From positions 620,001 to 684,000 of the forward strand of contig NZ_JAFBGA010000003.1 of the NCBI RefSeq assembly GCF_016909575.1: DNA of 64,000 nt. The letters are read 5' to 3'. The translations under genes and the position numbers were made by a program. Below the pieces are notes generated by a model that was not told where the DNA came from, searched no databases, and saw nothing but the letters and a program-made list of their open reading frames with translations. This DNA comes from Streptomyces sp. HB132. Lineage in GTDB: Bacteria > Actinomycetota > Actinomycetes > Streptomycetales > Streptomycetaceae. Positions 1 through 7,284 of the stretch are shown one piece after another; positions within the stretch are counted from its first letter, which is position 1; each line of letters begins with the position of its first letter.

Positions 1-541
1 GGGTGGTGTCGAACACGCCGTCGATCACGGTGCGGAATCGGGCCAGGTCACCGGCGGGGATACCGAGGAGGTTACCGATGACGGCGATCGGGACCGGATA
101 GGCGAGGCGCTCGCGCAGGTCGACGGTCTCGCCGGCGGCGTAAGTGGAGTCGAGCTCGTCGAGGACGCCGTCGACCACGTCCTCCACGACATCGGTCAGC
201 GCCTTGATCCGGCGGGCCGAGAAGGCCGGGGCGACCATCCGGCGCAATCTGCGGTGGTCCTGCCCGTAGGCGGTGAACATGTTCTCCACCGCGATCCACA
301 GCGCGGCCGGCCAGGTCTGGACGACCTCCGCGAACATCGGCCAGTGCGCACGCCCGTCCTTGGATACGGCGGGGCTGGTCAACATCTCCTTGAGCAGGTC
401 CGGATCGGAGACGGCGTGGGCCTTGACGCCGAGGATGTCGACCGGGGTGGCGGGCCCGCGGGCGTGGAGCTGCCTGTGCTCGGCGTGCCGGTCGGCGCCG
501 GCGGGGTCGAGAACGAGGGGCTCTTCGCTGAAGGGGGTCAT
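1..541 (-). CDS. Cytochrome P450, CYP154-like, N-terminal part (cut by window edge)
   Basis: About 180 N-terminal residues of a P450 monooxygenase are present; the I-helix, ExxR and heme-Cys regions lie outside the window. Visible family features are the VENMFTAYGQDHRRLRRM segment (B'-C region with the HRRLRR helix that contacts a heme propionate) and the AYPVPIAVIGNLLGIP segment. The ATG at 539-541 is 7 bp after the stop of the P450 upstream in the operon. In Streptomyces conservons a CYP157 gene is commonly paired with a CYP154 gene, and the order here (cvnA-B-C-D, CYP157-like, then this gene) matches that, so CYP154 family membership is inferred mainly from context. The substrate is unknown. 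Redox partners are not encoded nearby. Confidence 0.85.
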   Translation of the reverse strand, partial: MTPFSEEPLVLDPAGADRHAEHRQLHARGPATPVDILGVKAHAVSDPDLLKEMLTSPAVSKDGRAHWPMFAEVVQTWPAALWIAVENMFTAYGQDHRRLRRMVAPAFSARRIKALTDVVEDVVDGVLDELDSTYAAGETVDLRERLAYPVPIAVIGNLLGIPAGDLARFRTVIDGVFDTT

Positions 542-548
542 GGAGTCC

Positions 549-1739
549 TCAGTGGCTGGTGACGGCAGGGAAGGTCACGGGCAGGTGGGTGAGCGCACGG
601 TGGAAGGGGCCGGGCCGCCAGGTGAGGTCCTGCGCCGGGCGGGCGAGCACCATCGTGGGCAGGGCGTCCAGGAGGTGGGTGATGGCGGTCTCGGCGATGA
701 GGTGGGCGATCGGGCGGGCGGGGCAGGCGTGCGGTCCAGCACCCCAGGCGAGATGGGCACGGCTGCCGGAAGAAGGGGCACCCACGGCGGGGTCGTTGTT
801 GCAGCCGGCCATGGAGATGACGACCGGCTGGTGGGCGGGAAGCAGGTATCCGTCGATCTCCACGGGATGGGGCGGATAGGAGGCGCAGTAGTTGGCCATC
901 GGCGGGTCCCGGTACAGGACGAGGTCCAGGGCCTCACGGACGGAGGCGCCACCGGCGTGGACGTCCCCCGAGACCACCGGGTCGGTGAGCAACTGCAGAA
1001 GCGTGTTGGTGATCAGGTTGACCACGGGCTCGATCCCCGCCCCGTAGAGGGTGACGACCTGGTGGCTCATCTCCGTGTCGGTCAGCTGCGCCGGGTGTGC
1101 GAGCAGGTGGGAGGTGACGTCATTGCCGGGCCGTAGCCGCTTGAGCGTGACGAGGTCGGCCACCGCCTGTCCGAGGATCTCGTTGCCGCGGATGGCGTTC
1201 ACTCCGTCGAAGAGCTCGATGATTCCGTTGGCGATGCGGTTCCCTATGCCGTCGGGGCAGCCGAGAAGTTCGGACAGGACATCGAAGGCGACCTTCCAGG
1301 CGAACTGATTCAGCAGGTCGGCCTGACCGTGGCCCTGGAACCCGCCGATGGCCTCCTCGCAGACCTGCTCGACCAGTCCGCGCAGCCGATGCTGGTCGGC
1401 GCCATGGAGGGCGGCCCTGTTCGCCTCCCGGTACCGGGCGTGCTCGCGGCCACTGGAGCGGATCGCGTTGGGCCGCCACTCCAGCATCGGTTTGACCGGG
1501 CAGGTGTCGGGCACCGAGGTCTGCCACTGCCGCGGGTCCGCAGGAAAGCGCGGCTCGTCGTGCAGGATGCGTACGGCCTGCGCGTAGCCGATGACGAGTG
1601 TGGCGGGCACTCCGGGGGCGAGTTCGACAGGGACCAGGGGCCCGTACCTGGCTCGCATCTGCCTGTAGGCACCGTGCGGGTCCGCGGCGAACGCCTCGTC
1701 CCACAGGGGGACATGGGAGGCAGGCGTGTGAGGGGTCAC
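549..1739 (-). CDS. Cytochrome P450, CYP157-like, lacking the ExxR motif
   Basis: This is a 396-residue soluble P450 of normal bacterial length. The heme-binding loop WGAGPHACPARPIA keeps the proximal cysteine. The I-helix reads GAGIEPVVNLI in place of the usual AGxET. In the K-helix the segment that should read ExxLRxDPP is ALDLVLYRDPP, so neither the Glu nor the Arg of ExxR is in place. Loss of ExxR is the known hallmark of the CYP157 family, which sits in conservons. The GTG start at 1737-1739 overlaps the TGA of cvnD (GTGA), so the two are translationally coupled. Whether it has oxidase activity or plays a structural or regulatory role with the conservon proteins cannot be read from sequence. 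Confidence 0.9.
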   Translation of the reverse strand: MTPHTPASHVPLWDEAFAADPHGAYRQMRARYGPLVPVELAPGVPATLVIGYAQAVRILHDEPRFPADPRQWQTSVPDTCPVKPMLEWRPNAIRSSGREHARYREANRAALHGADQHRLRGLVEQVCEEAIGGFQGHGQADLLNQFAWKVAFDVLSELLGCPDGIGNRIANGIIELFDGVNAIRGNEILGQAVADLVTLKRLRPGNDVTSHLLAHPAQLTDTEMSHQVVTLYGAGIEPVVNLITNTLLQLLTDPVVSGDVHAGGASVREALDLVLYRDPPMANYCASYPPHPVEIDGYLLPAHQPVVISMAGCNNDPAVGAPSSGSRAHLAWGAGPHACPARPIAHLIAETAITHLLDALPTMVLARPAQDLTWRPGPFHRALTHLPVTFPAVTSH

Positions 1740-2332
1740 GGCTGAAGCTCCAGGGGGTGGGACGCGGTCAGGTGCTCGATCAGGTCGATCAGAGCATTCA
1801 GGGAAGAGACCCGTTCACGGGCGTCGCAGACAGTGAGCAGCACGTCCTCCGCCAGCGCGAGGGCTTGGCGGACCTCGTCCGTCGGGTACCGGGACGCGCC
1901 GTCGAACGTGTTCACGGCGACTCCGTAGGGCACGCCGAGGTCCTCCACCAGATCCAGTACCTCGTGGGACTCATCCAGGCTGCGGGTGTCGACCAGGACC
2001 AGTGCACACAGCGCGCCTTCGGCGAGGCTCTTCCAGAGCCACCGCCACCGTGTCTGGCCCGGGGTGCCGAACACGTACACCACCAGGTCCTCGTTGATCG
2101 CGACGCGCCCGAAGTCCATCGCGACGGTGGTGGTGGTCTTCGCCGGGGTACGGCGCAGGTCGTCCACGCCTGTACTGGCCTCGGTGATCGGCTCGTCCAT
2201 ACGCAGCGGCTCCACCTGGGAGACGGAGCCCACCAACGTCGTCTTGCCCACGCCGAAGCTGCCCGCCACCACGATCTTCGCCGACCGGGTGGCCGTGGTC
2301 GGAGCGGGGTCATACCTGTGCGCGGAGACCAC
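1736..2332 (-). CDS. cvnD: Conservon GTP-binding protein CvnD
   Basis: This 198-residue small GTPase (MglA/Ras-like, ATP/GTP-binding family) is the switch protein of the conservon. The P-loop is GSFGVGKTTLVG near the N-terminus, switch regions include AMDFGRV and FGTPGQTRWRW, and NTFDG replaces the canonical NKxD. The GTG at 2330-2332 was chosen because AGGAGG lies 6 nt upstream; this gives a 23-bp overlap with cvnC. Family knowledge says Cvn proteins form a membrane-associated complex resembling a eukaryotic G-protein-coupled system, with CvnA as sensor and CvnD as output. The downstream P450s are presumably effectors of the same unit. Confidence 0.93.
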   Translation of the reverse strand: MVSAHRYDPAPTTATRSAKIVVAGSFGVGKTTLVGSVSQVEPLRMDEPITEASTGVDDLRRTPAKTTTTVAMDFGRVAINEDLVVYVFGTPGQTRWRWLWKSLAEGALCALVLVDTRSLDESHEVLDLVEDLGVPYGVAVNTFDGASRYPTDEVRQALALAEDVLLTVCDARERVSSLNALIDLIEHLTASHPLELQP

Positions 2333-2663
2333 GCAGCACCTCCTGCAGAACACTGATGTCGGGCTGATGTGAGCGGGTACTGATCGGGGTGGCCAGGCTG
2401 CGGCAGTCGAGCAGGTCGGCCACGAGGATGCGGGCCGTGGCGATGGGCAGGTCCAGGGCGGCTGCTATGTCGGCGACCGCGAGCGCACCCCGCGCCCCGC
2501 CGACCAGGTCCATCACCCGGTGGGCGTCCGGCGGCAGCGTGCCGCACGCATCGCCGGCGGCACGCACCAGGGTTTCCAGCCGCACCGATGCCGGCGGCCG
2601 GTCCCGCCCGCCGGCGCGGACGAAGGGACGTACGAGGTCGGGGTCCGGCCGCGGACCGGTCAC
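2310..2663 (-). CDS. cvnC: Conservon DUF742 protein CvnC
   Basis: A 117-residue DUF742 protein. The N-terminal DPDLVRPFVRAGGR is the family signature, followed by a winged-helix-like segment (ALAVADIAAALDLPIATARI) and an ISVLQEVLRGLRAQ tail. It is the third member of the conservon operon. Its GTG start overlaps the cvnB stop as GTGA, and its end overlaps the start of cvnD. The role of CvnC is undefined; it is thought to act as an adaptor between the roadblock protein and the GTPase. Confidence 0.93.
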   Translation of the reverse strand: MTGPRPDPDLVRPFVRAGGRDRPPASVRLETLVRAAGDACGTLPPDAHRVMDLVGGARGALAVADIAAALDLPIATARILVADLLDCRSLATPISTRSHQPDISVLQEVLRGLRAQV

Positions 2664-3091
2664 TGGCGCGGGGCGTGCTCGGATGGCAGCCGGTCCGCGA
2701 CCCTCATGTGCTGGCCGACGCGCCGGGCGAGCAGTTCCATCTGCCCCGCGATGACAGCGATGTCGGCGTCAGGTCCGGTCGTCTCCACCAGCAGCAGCAT
2801 GTTCGTCCCGGCCTGTCCGATCAGGCACAGGCGCTCCTCCAGCTCCATCAGTACCTGACGGCACCCGCCGCCCTCGGACACGGCGCCGTACTCCCTCGCT
2901 ATACCGAGCAGTCCCGAACCCATCGCCGCCCGTTTTTCCGCCGCGTCCTGCGGCAGATCCGCCGTACGGGAGTGCAGCAGGCCGTCGGAACTGATCAGTA
3001 CGGCGCACCGCACGGAGCTGAGGCTGCCCAGGCTCTCGTCGAGGAGCCAGCCCAATGCGTTGGCGTGGGTGTTCGCGAAGGTCATCCCCAT
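2660..3091 (-). CDS. cvnB: Roadblock/LC7 domain protein CvnB
   Basis: A 143-residue roadblock/LC7 protein. LGWLLDESLGSLSSVRCAVL and SSDGLLHSRTADLP form the characteristic beta-strand/helix start, and NMLLLVETTGPDADIAVIAG covers the central strands. Roadblock proteins act as GTPase-activating or scaffold partners of MglA-type GTPases, here CvnD. A start at 3091 leaves 6 nt after the AAGGGAAA ribosome site (3098-3105); the in-frame GTG at 3097 directly abuts that site, so it is less likely. It follows cvnA after a short gap. Confidence 0.92.
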   Translation of the reverse strand: MGMTFANTHANALGWLLDESLGSLSSVRCAVLISSDGLLHSRTADLPQDAAEKRAAMGSGLLGIAREYGAVSEGGGCRQVLMELEERLCLIGQAGTNMLLLVETTGPDADIAVIAGQMELLARRVGQHMRVADRLPSEHAPRQ

Positions 3092-3110
3092 GGTCACTTT
3101 CCCTTGTCAG

Positions 3111-4403
3111 TCAGTCGTCGTTGACGGAGTCCTGGCGTCCCCGGCCGATCCCGTGCGCCCAGGCCATGGCCACACTCGCCCGGCCGGGCTGAGCCGAGGC
3201 GAGGTCCTCCTGTCCGGCCGCGGCGGTCGTGCGCCGCGGTGCCGCGCGGCGGGGCCGGCGAACCGTCAGGCCGTTCTCGGTGGTGGCGGATGCCACCGGC
3301 GGCACATCCGGGGCGGGCGGCGACGGTGCGGGCTCCGCCACCGTTGTCAGAAGTGACTTCGGCAGGAACAGCAGCGCACGGGTGCCCTGGAAGGCAAGTG
3401 CCTGCACGTCGGCCTGGAACCCGTAGGCCCGGCCCAGCGCCGCGACCACTCGGAAGCCGACGCGGGGCTGCGCCTCCAGCGCGATGTCGTTCACCAGCGC
3501 CCCCGACAACACCTCCCGGGCCTCGGCGACCTGTTCGGGGCTCATGCCCATCCCCGCGTCGTCGATGGTTACCGTCACCCCGTGGTACCCCTCGGTCAGG
3601 CGGACCTCCACGTGCGCGGTGGGCGGTGAGTAGCGCAGTGCGTTGTCGAGCAGCAGCGCGAAGGCGTGGATGACAGGGCCCACGGCCCGGGCCGTCACGG
3701 CGGTCCCCGGGGTCCCTGACTCCTTGTGCTCGATCCGCTCGAAACCCTCCAGGTAACCCATGGCCGCCCGCACCACGTCGACCACCGTGCAGTCGGGCCA
3801 TCTCCGCGACAACTTCCCGCCGCTGAGCACCAGGTAGTTCTGCGCCGCGAGCAGCAGCTGCTGGCCGTGCCGGTCGATCGCCATCAGTGACGCGTACGCC
3901 TGGTCGTCGGCGTGTTCACGCGCACCCATGCTGACCTGCCGGCTCAGTCGGGACGCGATGGCGACCATGGAGGTGGCGACACCACGCACCACCGCCCAGG
4001 TCGCCTCCTCGGCCGCCCTCTGCGTCTCGGCCAGCCGGTCGGCGGCCCCCGTGGCCTCCTCGGCGCGAACCTGTTGGACGGCGTGTCCCAGTGACTGTGC
4101 GAGCGCGGTCAACCGTTCGCCGACGGCGGAGCCCTCGATCGATGTCGGCAGCAGGCCGGGAAAGCGCATGCGCGCCTCCGGGTCGGCCTGCACCATGGCC
4201 GGCACGACCTCGTAGGCCAGCCTGTCGAGCGCGACCGCGACGGCCTCGAGGTCGGCGGCTTCGGCGTTCCGTTCCCGTGCCAGCCGGGTCGCACGGTGCT
4301 CCAGCTTCCTCGCGCGGCGCCGGTAGTACATCGCTGCGCTCCCGCCCGCCAGGGCTGCGGCGAGGGGCACTCCTGTGGCACCTGCCTGTATCAGAAAATC
4401 CAT
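3111..4403 (-). CDS. cvnA: Conservon sensor histidine kinase-like protein CvnA
   Basis: A 430-residue membrane protein starting with one hydrophobic segment (about residues 5-25) followed by RRRARKLEHR, so the bulk is cytoplasmic. The middle (roughly 60-190) is helical and resembles a nitrate/sulfonate-sensing kinase core. The HATPase domain lies around 230-340, with an N-box ALLLDNALRYSPP and a G1-like IDDAGMGM. The C-terminal 90 residues are Pro/Ala/Arg-rich and disordered. The start at 4403 was preferred to one 63 nt upstream because GAGGGAG precedes it at good spacing. It heads the conservon operon. No separate response regulator is present, as usual for cvn loci. Confidence 0.92.
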   Translation of the reverse strand: MDFLIQAGATGVPLAAALAGGSAAMYYRRRARKLEHRATRLARERNAEAADLEAVAVALDRLAYEVVPAMVQADPEARMRFPGLLPTSIEGSAVGERLTALAQSLGHAVQQVRAEEATGAADRLAETQRAAEEATWAVVRGVATSMVAIASRLSRQVSMGAREHADDQAYASLMAIDRHGQQLLLAAQNYLVLSGGKLSRRWPDCTVVDVVRAAMGYLEGFERIEHKESGTPGTAVTARAVGPVIHAFALLLDNALRYSPPTAHVEVRLTEGYHGVTVTIDDAGMGMSPEQVAEAREVLSGALVNDIALEAQPRVGFRVVAALGRAYGFQADVQALAFQGTRALLFLPKSLLTTVAEPAPSPPAPDVPPVASATTENGLTVRRPRRAAPRRTTAAAGQEDLASAQPGRASVAMAWAHGIGRGRQDSVNDD

Positions 4404-5079
4404 CCACGTCTCCCTCGGGCCCACGTCGTCACGTCGACCGCCCCGGACCCGGACCGGCTCGAACACGTGGAACGCGGCCCACCTGGTCCATCAAGCCGGG
4501 GCCATCGGCGAGCGAGAAGCGTTGCCATGTCCGGCAGCCCCCGCTACGCATCGGAGTCCAGACCAGCAGCCTCTGCGGGTAATCCGCATACGCCCCAACT
4601 ACCGCTGCGCGCAACGTTCTTGCGACATCGTCCCCAGAGGCCACCCCCAGGAGACCACCTGGTCTGTTCTCGCGGGCCACAGTGTGCGACGTCACTCGGC
4701 GCACGGTCAAGTCAGGTAACTCACCGGCACCATGGGCCCCACGACAGCCCGCGACTCCGAGGAGGCGCGCAGCGTGAGGAGCAGGACGACGAAGGCCGTC
4801 GAGTACGCCGGTGAGGGACCACGAGGCAGCCCCCGGCCCAGGGCGCTCGCCCCCGCCTGCGTCGGGTCCTGCTCGCCGCCCTGGGCCGGCGAGGGCGAAC
4901 TGTGCGTTCCGGCGCCCCGCCTGGAAGAATGCGGAAGTGATCTTGAGTGGGTCGCGCAGCGCGCGCTCCGGCTCTGATCCAGCCGTCCCCTCGGCCCTGC
5001 CGCGACGAGGGCAGCGGCGGGAGCATCGCGCACGACCGTGCCACGACACCGCGACAGACGAACGAAGGGCGGGGCGGCA
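4404..5079. other. Divergent intergenic region between cvnA and the TetR gene
   Basis: This stretch of about 680 bp has no convincing gene. It should hold the conservon promoter (leftward) and the TetR promoter (rightward). I looked for a palindromic autoregulatory element of the kind bound by gamma-butyrolactone receptors and saw none I would defend. The reading frames here have no recognisable domains and end in unrelated arginine-rich sequence. Confidence 0.5.
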
Positions 5080-5748
5080 ATGGCAGACCGCGCAAGGCCT
5101 GGACAACCGACCAAGGGTCGCGCCGGACTGACCCGGCAAAAGATTCTCGACGCGGCCGGACAGGAATTCGAGGCCAGAGGCTACGGCGGGGCATCGGTCA
5201 ACCGCATCATCGCCGCCGCCGGAGCGACCAAGGGCGCTTTCTACTACCACTTCACGTCGAAGCAGGACCTGGCGAAGAAACTGCTGCAGAGCACGCTGGA
5301 AATAGACTTGGCCCCTCAGAGCATCAAGCTCCAGGAAATCGTCGACACAGGCATGCTCATGATTTACCGCACCACCAGGGAGCCCGGCCTGCGGGCCGCC
5401 CTGCGCCTGTCCATCGCTCGCGACGCGCCCACCACCTACGGCACCCCGTGGCCCGACTGGATCACACTGAGCATCCAGCAGCTGACCGAGGCGAAGGCGC
5501 AGGGCGAGCTGGGACCGGATGTGGACATCCCGATGACAGCGCATCAGTTGGCCGGAGCATGGGCCGGTCTCACCCTCATCACCCAGGTCGTCGACCAGAA
5601 CCTCGACGAGATCGAGGACCGCATGTGCACCATGTACAAGAACCTGCTGACAGTTGTCGGGAACCCCCGCCACGTCATGCTCGTCGACTTCTCACGCGAC
5701 CGCGGCCGTCAGGTACACGAGGCTTCCGAGACAACACCACACACGTGA
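5080..5748 (+). CDS. TetR-family regulator, gamma-butyrolactone-receptor type
   Basis: A 222-residue TetR repressor. The N-terminal HTH spans about residues 15-60, with GGASVNRIIAAAGATKGAFYYHFTSKQDLAKKLL as the DNA-binding core. Length, the GAFYYHF(T/S)SK helix-turn and the C-terminal region ending in a conserved LLxVVGN-like helix resemble ArpA/ScbR receptors and pseudo-receptors. The ATG at 5080 is preferred to an in-frame ATG 42 nt upstream because a purine-rich AAGGGCGGGG precedes it. No AfsA-type synthase is adjacent, so it may be an orphan receptor or pseudo-receptor. Its target may be the divergent conservon, but this is inference only. Confidence 0.87.
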   Translation: MADRARPGQPTKGRAGLTRQKILDAAGQEFEARGYGGASVNRIIAAAGATKGAFYYHFTSKQDLAKKLLQSTLEIDLAPQSIKLQEIVDTGMLMIYRTTREPGLRAALRLSIARDAPTTYGTPWPDWITLSIQQLTEAKAQGELGPDVDIPMTAHQLAGAWAGLTLITQVVDQNLDEIEDRMCTMYKNLLTVVGNPRHVMLVDFSRDRGRQVHEASETTPHT

Positions 5749-5865
5749 CTTCCGCTCCCCGCCCTGAAGGACGGGGAGCCTGCCCGGACGTCGGTTCGCC
5801 CTCCGCCGCCTCGGCTTCGGAGAGTTCCACGAGGAAGGCTGTTCGGGAAAGCCGGCGGAGGCCGC

Positions 5866-6342
5866 TTACCGACCCGGTGCCGGTCCTGTCCGTCGCTCGT
5901 GGCGCGCGCGGGCGCGCTGATGGGCCGCGCGGAGCAGCCCACGAACCGCCTCGTCCGTCCGCCGGCCCGGGTTCACCACCGCGAGCCAGGCGGCGGGACC
6001 GTGGACGGGGTGGGCGATGACGGCGTCCGTGACACCGGGGTCGGCGTCGACGGCCTGCTCGCGCGGTGCGTGGCCCGTCCGGCCGATGAACTCCTTCTTG
6101 CCCGCGGCGACGTTGACGCGGAAGGTGTCGGGGCGGTCCAGGCGCGAACTCTCGTCGCCCGGGTAGTTCTTCGTCACGATCGTCGCGAACGGTTGGGTCG
6201 CTTCCGGCACGACACCGTCGGGAGCGTAGTAGAAGAAGACGTCCCCCCAGCTGATCTCCGGTGAGCCGTCGCCGGGTTCCGGTCTGAAGGCCAGGCCCCC
6301 GCTGAGCCGTTCCACGAAGTCGATGATCTCGTCGATGGTCAT
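5866..6342 (-). CDS. DUF6194 family protein
   Basis: A 158-residue soluble protein beginning MTIDEIIDFVERL. It contains the conserved stretches ISWGDVFFYYAPDG, FATIVTKNYPGDESS and FRVNVAAGKKEF, which match the DUF6194 family of actinobacterial proteins of unknown function. The start ATG at 6340-6342 was chosen over longer frames, which run antisense to the neighbouring MerR gene. The last 25 residues are Arg/Ala-rich. It is divergent from the MerR gene and may be regulated by it. No catalytic residues can be assigned. Confidence 0.85.
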   Translation of the reverse strand: MTIDEIIDFVERLSGGLAFRPEPGDGSPEISWGDVFFYYAPDGVVPEATQPFATIVTKNYPGDESSRLDRPDTFRVNVAAGKKEFIGRTGHAPREQAVDADPGVTDAVIAHPVHGPAAWLAVVNPGRRTDEAVRGLLRAAHQRARARHERRTGPAPGR

Positions 6343-6395
6343 GTGCTCAAGCGTTTCATTAAGGTGCTTGTGGAGACTTCGAACCGGAAACCTGC

Positions 6396-6417
6396 GAGGT
6401 GTTGGGTGCCAACCCTC
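6396..6417. promoter_or_regulatory. Candidate MerR operator (imperfect inverted repeat)
   Basis: GAGGTGTTGG and CCAACCCTC are arranged around GTG, giving an imperfect dyad in the 84-bp gap between the divergent DUF6194 and MerR genes. MerR proteins bind dyads between -35 and -10 elements. Its placement right before the MerR start fits autoregulation. Not tested. Confidence 0.35.
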
Positions 6418-6426
6418 AAATCGGTC

Positions 6427-7122
6427 ATGCGCACGGTCGATGTGGCGCGTCACGCCGGGTGCTCCGTCCAACAGGTCCGCAACCTCGAACGCGACGGTGT
6501 CCTGCCGCCCGCGACGCGGACGGCTGCGGGTTACCGGATCTACGGGGAGACCCACCTGCAGTCCGCACTGGCCTACCGCGCGCTCGCGAGCGGCGCGGGT
6601 CCGGTCGAGGCCAAGCGGATCCTCCGTGCCGTGCACGAGCGTCCGGCCGCAGAGGCGCTCGCCGTGCTGGACGCGGCACACGCCGGGCTCGACCGGGAGC
6701 GTACGGACCTGGCACTCGCCCGGGAGGCCGTGGCGGCGATCGCCTCCGAGCCGGTCGAAGACGTACGCGCATCGGACTCGATGAGCGTCTTGGAACTCGC
6801 CGCCGCGCTCGGAGTACGCCCGTCGACACTGCGGCACTGGGACGCCGAAGGCATCGCCGTGCCCGACCGGTCGCCCCCGCGAGGGACGAGACGGTACTCA
6901 CCGGCCCAGGCCCGGGACGCCCGGATCGTGCACCAACTGCGCAGCGCGGGCTACCGGATCGACCCGCTCCGGGCGTTGATGCCGCGCCTGCGGCACGGGT
7001 ACGCGCAAGAAGACGTCGAGGCCGCGCTGACCGCCCGGGACGCGAGCATCACCGCGCGCTCCCGTGCCCTGCTCGACGCCACCGCCGCACTCAGTGCGGT
7101 CCTCGCCGCCGCGGGGAAGTGA
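6427..7122 (+). CDS. MerR-family regulator with two HTH domains
   Basis: A 231-residue regulator. The first MerR winged helix (residues 1-40) starts MRTVDVARHAGCSVQQVRNL with wing GYRIYGE. A helical region follows, and a second MerR-like HTH begins near residue 119 (MSVLELAAALGVRPSTLRHW) with wing GTRRYSPAQA. Two such domains in one chain are seen in a subset of actinobacterial MerR proteins. The chain lacks a cysteine-rich metal loop, so it is not a metal sensor; an organic ligand or none is likely. The ATG at 6427 starts directly at the HTH, whereas an upstream in-frame ATG would overlap the divergent gene's promoter. It is divergent from DUF6194. Confidence 0.87.
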   Translation: MRTVDVARHAGCSVQQVRNLERDGVLPPATRTAAGYRIYGETHLQSALAYRALASGAGPVEAKRILRAVHERPAAEALAVLDAAHAGLDRERTDLALAREAVAAIASEPVEDVRASDSMSVLELAAALGVRPSTLRHWDAEGIAVPDRSPPRGTRRYSPAQARDARIVHQLRSAGYRIDPLRALMPRLRHGYAQEDVEAALTARDASITARSRALLDATAALSAVLAAAGK

Positions 7123-7198
7123 CCGCCCTTCCGTCAACACCCGTCCGGAGCACGCTCCGACGTGTGCTCCGCCGGCTTGTCGGGCCGGGTACGACAGC

Positions 7199-7230
7199 GG
7201 GCCCGACACCGCGCCTGCGGTGTCGGGCCC
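7199..7230. terminator. Bidirectional hairpin terminator
   Basis: A perfect 14-bp GC stem (7199-7212 with 7217-7230) and a 4-nt loop lie between the convergent MerR and LAATG-protein genes. Streptomyces terminators often lack a long U tract, so the stem alone supports the call. Confidence 0.8.
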
Positions 7231-7284
7231 GTCGGACGGTCGGGGTGTGGGCCGGAGGGCCCGGTCCACACCCCGCCTCACGCG

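Noticed and set aside
4404..5079. Search for a gamma-butyrolactone autoregulatory element
   Set aside because: No palindrome of the expected form was convincing.
4429..5673. Minus-strand frame across the cvnA-TetR gap and TetR gene
   Set aside because: It is antisense to the well-supported TetR gene and has no recognisable domain.
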